Shown one piece after another: positions 10,625 through 20,669 of a DNA stretch of 64,000 nucleotides; the first letter of the stretch is position 1, and each line of letters starts with the position of its first letter. The stretch comes from Escallonia rubra (lineage: Eukaryota > Streptophyta > Magnoliopsida > Escalloniales > Escalloniaceae), in the NCBI GenBank assembly GCA_033065855.1, contig JAVXUO010000192.1, forward strand, positions 577,577 through 641,576, in the 5' to 3' direction. The position numbers were made by a program, and so were the translations under genes. The notes beneath the pieces were generated by a model, which was not told the DNA's origin, did not search any database, and saw only the letters and a program-made list of their open reading frames with translations.

Positions 10625-11099
10625 CTGTGTACCCCTGTTCTTCTTCCTTCCACCTTCTGCCCCTGTCTTCTCCCAGAACACATAACCCACCTGTACCAGT
10701 ACACACTACACACTCTCTTACACTTATTTCGTTATTATAAACACACATCACACACACTTATTCTACACATTCATCCATACACTCACAACACACAACCACA
10801 CTCAAAACACACCACCCCTCGGAGCTGCTGCCTAGTAGCTCCCTTTCTTTCTCAACATACTTACCATTTTCTTTTTTTTTCTTTTTTTGTACTCACACAG
10901 GTTCACACAATACCCAACTTATTCCCGTAATACCCATTTACACTCCCTTCATGCACATCAAAACATAATCTCCTCTTACCTCCAAAACTCATTGTCTTCC
11001 ACACCCACTGCCAGTGGGGTTTTCCAACTCAGTCTTTTGCTTACACCCACATACCCACGCACGCACACTGTAAAATGGTAAACCACGACAGCCCATGTT
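10625..11099. repeat. CA-rich microsatellite zone of the solo LTR
   Basis: ACAC-rich sequence. It corresponds to the longer CA zone at 17540-18440 of the related LTR. No gene is present. Confidence 0.7.
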
Positions 11100-11399
11100 G
11101 AAGAATCTACAACTCATACCATACTTCGATTACCAATAGTCTAATTCGAATCCACAGAAGCTGTCGTAAAACCAATAGCAGTCATAGGTAGTTTGTGTGC
11201 TTGAGAAAAAGCAGGGTCAATTTTCATCTCAAACAATTTGTTTCCCAGTTCTAAATCCTGCTAAGATAAATTTCTAATAGAATAGGTCTTCTAAAAAATC
11301 CAACTGGGAAGATTCTATATCAAAATCCCACAAAATTTTCCGTCACTTTTCGTCAATCTGGAGAACCAAATACACTGTCAGACTGTCTTAAGCATAATA

Positions 11400-12201
11400 G
11401 ATGGGAGAGGTACCTGTTGAATATCCGACTCAAAAAGCATGGGAATGCTCTCATAAACTCCATCTTTCATCCTTGAGTTCATTAAACTAACATTACAAAT
11501 GTTGTTAACCTTCATCCCTTGAAATTTTTTCAAAGAGCAGGTCGCATAGTTCTGAAAACATTTCCGATATTAGGATATCAAAGAACGCTCGCTCAATCCT
11601 TGTACGATGATATGATCTATTTAATGAGCCATTGGAAACAACACAAATGTGCTCTTTAGTTGCATTTTGGGTTCCGTTGAGCATGCACCCCACGTGCAAA
11701 GGGCATTTATGCGTCTCTACATCCAAATGAGTAGATTCATTAATTGTGGTTGTGCAAGAACTTTCTGGGTTGAAAAAAAAGAGCATTTCTGATGCATTCC
11801 TTTAAACCACCTTCACCAACTGACTGATACATGTGTTCTAGAGAAACTGTTCTCCAGTGCTTGAGTGAATGATTATCTAAACCGTTTATAGAAGCACGCG
11901 AGCCCATCGTAGGAAGACTTTCTTCATTGCTAGAAGTATTATGCAAATACATCACACATGGTTCTTTTCTGCCCTTGTCGGCGAGTTGACTAGCTGAATA
12001 TATAACATCCCTTCGATCTACAGACAATCTGGCATTTAAACAACCCGTCATTGTACGCTTCCGCCTCTTGTACGTTTGCAAACCCTCTCCTGACGAACAA
12101 GCAGAGTTCCCGTCGAAAGTACCATTTTCAATTTCAGGCACAATCCCATTCATTGTCCCAGTCTCTTCATGGAAATTTCTTGTACTCTCTTCATCAACCA
12201 T
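11400..12201 (-). pseudogene. Captured 5' portion of an EHD3-like PHD-finger protein gene
   Basis: Read leftward from the ATG at 12201, the translation resembles the N-terminal part of plant PHD finger protein EHD3-like regulators: TYKRRKR near residue 45, an LKHWRTVSLEHMYQS segment, ICVVSNGS, and then MNSRMKDGVYESIPMLF up to SDIQQ. That last segment ends at a CAG/GTACC splice donor near 11412. Two frame changes are needed (around 11760 and 11510). The PHD fingers, which are C-terminal in the family, are missing. The upstream 12380-12440 GA/CT repeat looks like its 5' leader. It lies within the solo LTR and is absent from the sister LTR, so capture at the DNA level is likely. Confidence 0.6.
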
Positions 12202-12408
12202 CCTTCAGTTCCACCAAGCTCCGCAACAACAAGTTAGGATTCCCACAACATAACTGTGAAATCTTTCTGTTGCTGGAATCCGGCGACGGCGGTCAGATTC
12301 GAAGGCGAGATCCTCCGGTGACCAGTTTCGGTGGGTCGTCTACTTCGTTCTCTTCCCATGACGCCGAAAGAAGAAGACTTCCCGTCCAGCTTCTCGCTTT
12401 CTCTCTCC

Positions 12409-12439
<31 letters not shown>

Positions 12440-12459
12440 CTTCGTTCTTGCTGTAACAG

Positions 12460-12876
12460 AAAATGTCTTAAAGAAAGGCTTATAAGTTCCTCACAGATTA
12501 AATACCCCTCCTCTGTTCCCTCTTTTTCCAAAATTAAAGAGTCGACAATATTTAAACATAAAATCAGATTTTGAAATCTTTTAATTATGAAATAGTCCTT
12601 ATAAAATTAAATTTTCAAGTAAACCCCTTTAAATTTTAGTAACTTCAACTTATTATAATTTCTCCAAAGTCACCCCTTCATTTCCATTAATTTCCAACTA
12701 CACCCACTCATTATTTGTAACTTAAGACCTATATAAAAAATTAATTAGAGATCCCAAATATTACTACTGGCGGGTAAACGTCGCTAAAGATCTTTTGATG
12801 TCACTTACCACAGTTACCGCTAAACAAATAAGTTAATATGTCTGAGTAAACTAATCCCTCGGTTCGGGGTATTACA
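12460..12876 (-). other. LTR 5' end of solo LTR (U3 edge), no gene
   Basis: AT-rich sequence that resumes similarity to the sister LTR after the EHD3-like insert and ends at the LTR boundary. A GTCGCTAAAGA-type motif is shared with the sister LTR's GTCGCTAA repeats. Confidence 0.55.
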
Positions 12877-14223
12877 CTGTCCCTATTGAGGCTGTTGTGT
12901 AGGGCCTTGCTGACTCTGTCCTCCTCCCTGACAAGGAGCGCTGCTCGCTGCCGCGCCAGCTGCATGAGCATGACGGAAGGCTAGCTGGTTTTTCTTGGCT
13001 AATGGTCAATGTCAAACCTGATGTTCTATGCTCTCACACTTGTAGCATCCCCCAGTAAGTTTATAGCACAGTCTGTCGCCTTGGTTCTTTTCGCACATAG
13101 TACAAGGAGCAGCTTGAGAAACTGTCTTGGTATTCTGACCCGCACTCTGTGTAGATTGATGCCCTGGCCCTGGTGGCGGTTTGGACCCAACACTATGTGC
13201 TAATCTTGCTCCCTCACTCTGTGCACCCCTATAACCTATGTTCTGCACTGGTCGACCCCCAGAACTCTGTCCAGGTCTAAATCCCTTATGTGAAGCGGAT
13301 CTGAATCCCTGATCTCGCCACGTCTTTTGACTATGAGCACCCCGTTGCGGTGCAAAAGAAAGCTGACCTACCCTCATGTATGTCCCTCTTCTGGCCACCT
13401 TGGCGCTGCTCAAACCTCTTCTTGTTGTCGGATCTAGACTGTTCCAATGCACATGTTAAATCCACGCACTCCACATAGCTCGACAATCGAGCAGATATTA
13501 CTCCATCCCTCATACCAGGTTTAAGTCCCCACTCAAGTTTCCGACACCTATCGGCCTCGGCGGTAGCATTCTGTCCGCAAATCTGGCCAATCGTGAAAAC
13601 CTCATCTCGTACTTGTCCACTGTTTCCCTGTCCGCCTGAGTTATATTGGCGAACTCTCTCAGCATCTGCTCGCAGTAGCTCGCAGAGAAGTACCGCTTAT
13701 TAAATAGCTCCTTGAATTGTTCCCAAGTCACCTCAGACTGTTGCCGCGCAGTCTTGATAGCCTCCACCATCTTCCACCATTGGTCAGTCTCACCTCTTAG
13801 TTTGTATACCGCAAACTCAACCTTCTGCTCATCTATACACTTCATAGCTCGGAATATCTTCTTTAGCTTCACAATCCAGGACTCTGCTTCTGTAGGGTCC
13901 ACTATCCCGTTGAAGTTTATTGCATTATGTTTGTTGAATTCGCTTAGAATACTCCCTTCCTATGCTTGGGGCTGTGGCTGCACAGAGTTTTTGTATACCG
14001 TGTTGCTGATTGGTCAAATTATGAGCCATGAATGCCAGAAGTTGGTTCATTGTGTTTAGAGGGGCAGCCAGGGGTTCCTGATTTGGTTGTTGCTGCTCTG
14101 TAGAAGGTGCCTCCCCATTAGAACCTCCTGGGGTATCCCCCCAACTGGAATCTCTTAGTCTCCAGTACGACCCCCGTTACGACCTCCTCGGCCTCTGGTG
14201 TTACCACTACGTGTGCGTGCCAT
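12877..14223 (-). pseudogene. Ty3/gypsy gag remnant
   Basis: An ATG at 14223 opens with MARTRSGNTRGRGGRNGG. After several stops comes the core gag domain (13902-13510) with TEAESWIVKLKKIF, the QWW motif and the WEQFKELFNKRYF motif typical of plant Ty3 Gag. A Gly/Arg-rich linker follows, then a knuckle beginning CYKC (about 13030-13050) whose last Cys is lost through stops. The C-terminus is cut by the solo LTR insertion at 12876. Gag would package the element RNA; this copy cannot. Confidence 0.8.
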
Positions 14224-14386
14224 ACTATAAAATAAGCTACCACCACAGTTGTATTTAATAGAAACAATGTAAATTAAAACTTATCGAAATAAATAACATT
14301 ATTTGAATGTTAAGGAAAAATCGTGCACTTCTACGAATTACAAAGGCATAAACCTATTCTCTACTGATAGTACGATATTTTTTTTC

Positions 14387-14662
14387 CTACTCTCTCTTAC
14401 TTTCTCTGCCCCAGTTGTTTTCCTCCTTAATGTTGTTGTCACATTCCCATTTACAAGGTACGGAGTCATTGCATTCGACTTGTTTGACCCCAAAGTCATC
14501 CTCGACAGGCCCTTTCAGTTCTATCACAGTAGGGTTTTCTTCTTCATGCCTTTCCTCCTTAGGATCTTCCTCTGGATCCTCCTCGAAGGGTTCCTCCTCA
14601 AATTCATCACATTCTATCCATCTTTCGATATTGAGTTGTGCGTCATTAGGTACCCCAGCCAT
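14387..14662 (-). CDS. Short acidic ORF between PBS and gag
   Basis: A 91-codon frame from an ATG at 14662, extremely rich in Glu/Asp (EEEPFEEDPEEDPKEE). It lies in the leader between the primer-binding site and gag, on the same strand. I recall similar acidic leader sequence in other long-LTR plant elements but cannot confirm conservation. It may be a fortuitous frame in GAA/GAG-rich leader. Confidence 0.3.
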   Translation of the reverse strand: MAGVPNDAQLNIERWIECDEFEEEPFEEDPEEDPKEERHEEENPTVIELKGPVEDDFGVKQVECNDSVPCKWECDNNIKEENNWGRESKRE

Positions 14663-14830
14663 ATCCTACAGTAACGAAAATACAAGTGTAGTCAATATTC
14701 TATCACCCAGATCTATATATATAACTACCCTATTATTTAACTAAGATCATTAGATTCTCTTCTGAATACTCCAACTACTCAAACAAGTTTATGAGAATAA
14801 GTTTCTAAGTCTATAGATTCAAAAGTCTAT

Positions 14831-14842
14831 GCTCTGATACCA
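14831..14842 (-). other. tRNA-Met primer-binding site of the Ty3 element
   Basis: The minus strand reads TGGTATCAGAGC, two bases inside the LTR end at 14845. It fixes the orientation and shows that 14845-19069 is the 5' LTR. Confidence 0.85.
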
Positions 14843-16580
14843 ACTATAACACCCCGGAACTTCCACAGTGTCAGCTGATCAATCGATCGATTCTCAATCG
14901 TCCAATCATTTTAATATCACTAAGGAAACCCCAATAATATCCATGTCAGAGCTCTACAATAACTCAAATTTTTGGTTAATCGTTCCCAAACACATAGACG
15001 AAATTCAAAGTACTAAGTTTATTAAATTACACACTAGTTCCCTCGCAGGGGCTTAAATAAACAAATAATGAAAATGCCAAGCTAACATCGTGATCAGTCT
15101 TAAACAAGTTCCGGATTCTTACTCATGATTATTTCCTACAGAAAGGGATAAAAAAGGGTTGAACTTTTCAGAGCTCATAAGGCCGCTCAAAAAATCAGAA
15201 AGGAAATAGGAATACTATTATTATCAGATTCACTTCAAAACGATAGGGAAGAGCTTCAACTCAATCCCTTAAACCAGATATAGATAGTAACAATTCCAAT
15301 TACACTGAAACGATGCAGATGATATCGAACATGAGTAATAATGCAAAGCCACACAGGCAGTGCAGAGAAACACTTATCAAAGCCACACATGCAGTGCTCA
15401 CTAACAATATGGTTACATATCCATATGAACAATAGCTAGACCATTAAGGCATCTCCCGACAATAACAGACCAATTATATCACTCCCGATAGAGACCATCC
15501 TTATAACTCCTCAATACACTAACTCATGTCAATATGTAGAATGAAATAAATGATAGTACAATGAATAAATCGATGCACAACGAGTAATGAATTCTGAGCA
15601 TCGATAAGGCTCAAAGCAAGGCATTACGGGCAAACGATGCATTTTCATAACAATTATAGCCGAGTCCAAAGAAAATTCAATAATAATTTGGAAAAAATAT
15701 TCACAACAAACAGATGAAATTGTGTTTCGCGAAACGAAGCTAAAATGCCCTCGATCCAAAATCCTCTGAATTAACCTAGGTTGACAAATCACTTATCAGA
15801 ATAATATCCCTACTATTATAATATAAACCTAATGTAACTACCCATAACGTTGTCATTCCTCAACCCGGAACGACACAACTCAAAGCGAATCCAATCCCAC
15901 ACATGGCTAACCTAACCAGAAAACCCGTCACACTCCTCGAGGCTCAGAAATGACTTTAATTCGTATTAAACATTCTTTATGGCTTAATACTGCATATGGA
16001 ATAAAAATATAGTTTTTGAATATTTTTTAATTTAAAAATAATTTCTTTAAATACACTAAAAGCCCATAAATTGTCGTAATTGCTTCTAGCTGGAAATAAA
16101 GACTCATAGTTTTTGTAAAAGCCTTAATATATGTATAAAATTATAGAAATAAAAATCTGAATTAAAAAGGCATTAAAACTATTTCTTTATTTTTTGTTTT
16201 GTTAAATTCAATGAGATACGTAAATGATAACAATTTAATTCTAAAAATCGCTAAACTTAAATCGGGACTCATTTATAATGTAAAAACACTATTCTAATTT
16301 TTCCAAAACTTTTTCATCAGTTTTAAGATTCCAAAAGATTTTACAAATCTAAATTTTAAAAATACATATGTGTCCAGAAAATTATAGATTTTTGCTAGAA
16401 ATTCTAACTTAGCTTAAAGTATCCTACTATAAATTTTGACATGCTAACAATCATTGTCTGCCTCCCAACACATGTGTCAAACCTAACGCTAGTCAGCGAT
16501 ACACTTGTGCAAGCACGGGGTACCACCCAACTGTTGTGCCTCAAGACCCATTTCATCTCCTTTTCTTTATTCTCTACACC

Positions 16581-17481
16581 TAGGGGTAAGCAATAAACCG
16601 ATAAAATCGATCCAAACCGTTCAAACCGAACCGATCGAATCCGAACCGTTGATGAGCTTGAATGGTTTGGTTTGAGATTTTCAAACCGAGGCCGGTTCGG
16701 ATTGGTTCACGGTTCAGGATTTCCAAACCGGCACTAAACCGAACCGAACCGAGGGTTACATTATTATAAAAATATATATATATACCTTACCCTGATTAGC
16801 TTATAACCAGGTTAGAATAAAACCTGCTCACCCTAAATCAATCTTCTCTTCTAATTCTACATTTTCAAAGCCATTACTCACTACATATTGCATCATTTAC
16901 ACTATGGCTCCTGTAGTGTAAACATGAAGCCAATAGGCTAATTATATCCAGTATTGCAGTAGAGTCAAGAATGATAAAATACAAGCCATGCTCCCTTGAA
17001 GAAAAATCAACTAATAAAACTTTAGAGAAGTGCATATTTGTTTGATATTAAAACTTAGTAAATTATCCTTGGTTTTTTACTACCATTGTGATGCACACTC
17101 TCCTGGTCTAGTTTCATGCTCAACTATTAGGAAATAAGTCTTGAAATTGGTGCTATGTCCGGTAACAATCATGTTGAAAGCCGAAACAATGTAAGAAAGA
17201 GATCAAGTATTCCCATAAACCATGAGCACCTAAACAATACGGTAGCCGGAAAAAGTTATAAATTAAGTTAAGTTATTATTGGTTATTATTTTTTTCTTGA
17301 AAACATAATAATGTTTAAATCACGCTCAAACCGATCCGAACCGTTCAATTTGAACCGTTTGAACCGTTCAAACCGAGGTGTCTTGGTTCGGTTTGGTTTA
17401 AGAATTTGTGAACCGAGGTTCATTGGTTCGGTTTGCGGTTTGACCCCCAAACCGAACCAAACCGAACTGTGCTCACCCCTA
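16581..17481 (+). mobile_element. hAT-type MITE rich in AACCG repeats
   Basis: Ends TAGGGGTAAGCA and GTGCTCACCCCTA are an inverted pair. Both sides carry CTACACC (16574-16580 and 17482-17488), a direct repeat of at least 7 bp. Near each end the sequence is dominated by AACCG/CGGTT units, while the middle is AT-rich and non-coding. Typical of non-autonomous hAT elements with AGGGGTG termini. Confidence 0.75.
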
Positions 17482-17539
17482 CTACACCCTCAGAACATTA
17501 ATAGATCCACCTCCTCACTTTGGACAGCCACCATATAAT

Positions 17540-18152
17540 TATTCATATACATAATACACACACCATACACTCACATTTTCACTCACACAACACACACACA
17601 CACACACTCATGCACCTGTATACACCTAAAGACAAGCACACACTACACATCTCTCGCTCTCTATCTCTCTCTCTCTCCCTCTCCCTCACACACACACGCA
17701 CACACACACATGTCCACATATCCTAGAACACATACATTCTTGCACACAGTTATATATATACACCACACTAAACACAACACTCTCACACACACATTATTCA
17801 CATACTTACACACGCACATCACATCAGCACACATTCACAAAACACACCTCTGCTGCATACCTCTAAATTTCACCGCGCGCGCGCGCGCACACACACACAC
17901 ACACACATTAGAGCATAACTCACACACCCACACCTAGCTACCATTACGGCAGCTGCTCCATGCTCTCCACACACACACAACACACAACACAACACCCATT
18001 TCACCTTCCATCTCACACCCACTGCCTCAAGACAGTGGGTCTCTATCTCTTTCTCCTTCTTTTCATTACATTCCTATGAAATTCACCCACTCACACCATT
18101 GCACACCCAACGTAGCACCTTGTTGTTGCTTCTCTCTTCCCCTTCTCCCTCA

Positions 18153-18216
<64 letters not shown>

Positions 18217-18460
18217 CACCTCCCATGCCACTGCCTTCTCCCTTTTATTTATTTCTTTAACACACACATATATATAAACACACCACACATATCACTCCAA
18301 TACACACGCACAATACACAGTCTCACACTCCCTCATTCAAGCACTCACCCACCTATCCAACCACAAACATGTACCAAATCTCCACACACCACAACCATAA
18401 TCCATCTATACTCAGCCATAACCCACGACACACACACACACACACACACACCCCATACTC
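17540..18460. repeat. CA/CT microsatellites in the 5' LTR
   Basis: Long ACAC runs (for example 18156-18200), a GCGC stretch at 17876-17890, a TATATA patch and CT runs. Open frames here are low complexity and not genes. Confidence 0.85.
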
Positions 18461-19069
18461 TGGTATCAAATTTGCGAACCACGGCAGTCCTAAATATACA
18501 AGATTTTTCACGGTTCTCTCATACCTCCCTTTAATCGAATTTCTAAAACAAAATAAAAGAGGAAAACGAAAAGGAGACTTACCGAAATTCCTATCCGATT
18601 GCCGAAAAACTCATTTGTCCTGTCCTTATTATCTCTCTCTCTCTCTCAAGGTGGGTCTGTCGAAGTTGGGATGAAAGCCTTGGACGGCTGCCGTAAAGAA
18701 TGCATATATGTAAGTATAAAACCCTAACTGGAAAAATCACAAAAAACTCCCTACACTTTCATTTGTCTCTCAATTTTCTTACCCAAACTTTTATTATTGC
18801 GAAATGGTCCAAAAATAAACATTTATGATAATTTATGCACTAGAAAAATTATTAACGGGTTGTTACAATATCCCGTTTCACAAATTGTCGCTAATAAGCA
18901 CATCGATATTAAAGAAAAATTTAATTGTCGCTAAAAGTATATATATTGATGCTAAGAAAAGAAAATTCATCGCTAAAAATACACGTCGATGCTAAGTATT
19001 TAAAAAATATATCGTTGCTAAAAATATTAATTTAATTTGTTAAAGTATTTTAGGGTTCGGGGTATTACA

Positions 19070-20615
19070 ATGTTGGTTTATTTTCTTAACCCAACTGTCA
19101 TTTTCTTTGATTACTTCTTCATTAAGTAACTCTTGCTTGGTTACTTCGTCTTCAACTAACCTTTTTCATGAGGCTGTTTTGTTCTCTTCATCATGTTGGG
19201 CTGCGTTGAAAGACTCACTTTTGAAATGTTTTTTAATTTCTCCTATTTTTTTTGGATGAAAACCAAATTTATATTTTTGAGCAGCATATTTTAACAACGG
19301 AATTTTTTGACGTTATATTTCAATATGAAATTCGTCCTAAATAAATGGTCGATTTTCAGTTTTTTCTACAAAAGCATTTCCTATTAGAAAATCACCGTCC
19401 AAGGAGTCGAATTGGATTAATCACTCTGTAATGAACCGTTTCCATTTATTATGACAGGAATATGATATGCTTCATTTTGGGTCGAACTCATCGCCATTTG
19501 TCATTCGCATGCTCATGATTTGATCTATTTTGATCCTTTTTTCAGAAGGTATATTTCCTGGTCGCGATAGGCAATAGGATCCTCCAGTATCTACTAAATC
19601 ATCTATTTTATAAAGGTGATAACCTTGGAAGTCAAAACGTTATTCTATATAAGAACTGTTTAGACTAATCGCCATCCGTTTAATATTTATTTTTTTGGAG
19701 GTTCTTTTACCTTTGATAATATTCTTAATGTCTTGAATATCCTTTTCAAGCTCATCTCCTATCAAGCCCTTTTCTTTCAGCTTCTTCTTCACAGTGTCAT
19801 TTATTGATGTTGTTGTCATTACATGTATGATTTCTACACGTAATGACATACTTCGTCTGATTGGAATGGTAACTGTTTTGTACCTATGATGTATTCATTA
19901 GAACTTTTTCTTCTTTCGTAGATTATTTTGCCATTTCTTCTTTTCCTTTGCCTTTTAGATTTTTAGACATGGAAGGTAAAGAAGAGACAGAATGTCTCAT
20001 TGGTTCTTCGAGGATGAAAACACCTTTATTTTTCCTAATCTGCATGTGTTCTAGTTGTTTACTAGTTAATCCCTCTCCTATCACCCATTTCTTAAGCCAT
20101 GATAGTTGCTTTGGATTTAGCTTTCATGCTTTTGTTTCTCGGACATTACTACTTGTTTGTTCAAATAGTTCTGCTTTGCTGTTTAGCATTTTACTTAGTG
20201 GGTTTGTGGTATTCACCACTCTGTAGAGTAGACGATATTGTAGTGCAATGTTTTTGTAGATTTCTCGTAATTCGGTCATGCCTTGAGTCTCAATCCTCAG
20301 TCCTAATGCTTTATTAAGATAAGGATTTTTTAAGGACATGAAATAGTTTGGTGTAGTTTTTGCAGATTTCTCGTAATTTGGTGATGCCTGAAGTCTGAAT
20401 CCTCTTAAAGTTATGTTTAAACTTTATTCTTCATCTGATGTTGTTTCATTATCAGACACATAGTCGTATTCTGAAATAAGCTCTTCTGCTTCGTCTTCAG
20501 AATCTAATTTGTATCCCCATGCTGACTTGTATCTGTCTTCAGCGAATAAGAAAGATCTCATATTTTGTTTTCTTTCCTTACTTGGACATTTATTTGCATA
20601 ATGTCCTTTTTTGCC
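19070..20615 (-). mobile_element. Endogenous pararetrovirus remnant, copy 2 (knuckle to protease)
   Basis: Read leftward: the coat-protein zinc knuckle end and acidic tail (20610-20424), a movement-protein C-terminal-like piece with QYRLLYRVVNT (20339-20124), a linker, then a retropepsin with D-T-G-G (about 19584-19592) and a downstream DFLIGN motif (about 19380-19396). Stops and frameshifts throughout. It ends where the Ty3 LTR begins. The order coat, movement protein, protease is clear. Its right end fuses to a MULE. Confidence 0.65.
19350..19620 (-). pseudogene. Caulimovirid aspartic protease remnant
   Basis: The frame carries LVDTGGSYCL, matching the catalytic Asp-Thr-Gly of pararetroviral proteases, and about 65 residues later LDGDFLIGN, the conserved second motif of these enzymes. 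In the family this enzyme releases capsid and polymerase from the polyprotein. Stops interrupt it and no reverse transcriptase follows. Confidence 0.55.
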
Positions 20616-20669
20616 ACATACCCTTCCCCACTTGCAGCCTTTACATGGTACTGAGTACCACCATTCCAC
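20424..20669 (-). pseudogene. Chimeric frame: MULE 3' sequence fused to EPRV zinc knuckle
   Basis: An 81-codon open frame whose first ~17 codons come from the MULE transposase region read out of frame. The rest is the pararetroviral knuckle half (CGKKGHYANKC), basic patch and acidic tail. The knuckle lost its first Cys at the junction. There is no sign that it is a real gene; it records a recombination or insertion break. Confidence 0.6.

Larger units (their letters stand above)
8513..12876 (-). mobile_element. Solo LTR of the same Ty3/gypsy family, inserted between gag and pol
   Basis: Plus-strand ends are TGTAACATCTCG and GGTTCGGGGTATTACA, the same as the ends of the LTR at 14845-19069. 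The flanks CTGTT (8508-8512) and CTGTC (12877-12881) form a 5-bp target duplication with one mismatch. Internal blocks match the other LTR: the GAGCTCA..AAGG.CGCTCAAAA block, the repeated CAAAGCCACA motif and a CA-microsatellite zone. It differs by a hAT derivative (9512-10624) and an EHD3-like gene segment (about 11100-12460). No internal retroelement region accompanies it, hence solo LTR. Confidence 0.75.
6211..19069 (-). mobile_element. Degenerate Ty3/gypsy retrotransposon with a 4.2-kb LTR
   Basis: On the minus strand the order is LTR (19069-14845), tRNA-Met PBS, short acidic ORF, gag, then pol truncated within the integrase. A solo LTR of the same family sits between gag and pol. The very long LTR starting TGTAATACCCCG, with the tRNA-Met PBS, fits the Tekay/Del chromovirus group, but the part that would carry a chromodomain is lost. 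The 3' LTR is absent. All coding parts carry stops or frameshifts. Confidence 0.75.
14845..19069 (-). mobile_element. 5' LTR (4.2 kb) of the Ty3/gypsy element
   Basis: Plus-strand ends are TATAACACCCCGG and GGTTCGGGGTATTACA. Read on the minus strand this is TG..., ending next to the PBS. Shared blocks tie it to the solo LTR at 8513-12876. It holds a hAT MITE (16581-17481) and long CA and CT microsatellites (17560-18450). No obvious target duplication can be seen because only one end of the element survives. Confidence 0.8.

Noticed and set aside
17520-18534. His/Thr-rich frames
   Set aside because: Products of CA microsatellites in the Ty3 LTR.
20424-20669. Possible novel zinc-knuckle gene
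   Set aside because: It is a junction product of MULE and pararetrovirus sequence and lacks the first knuckle cysteine.
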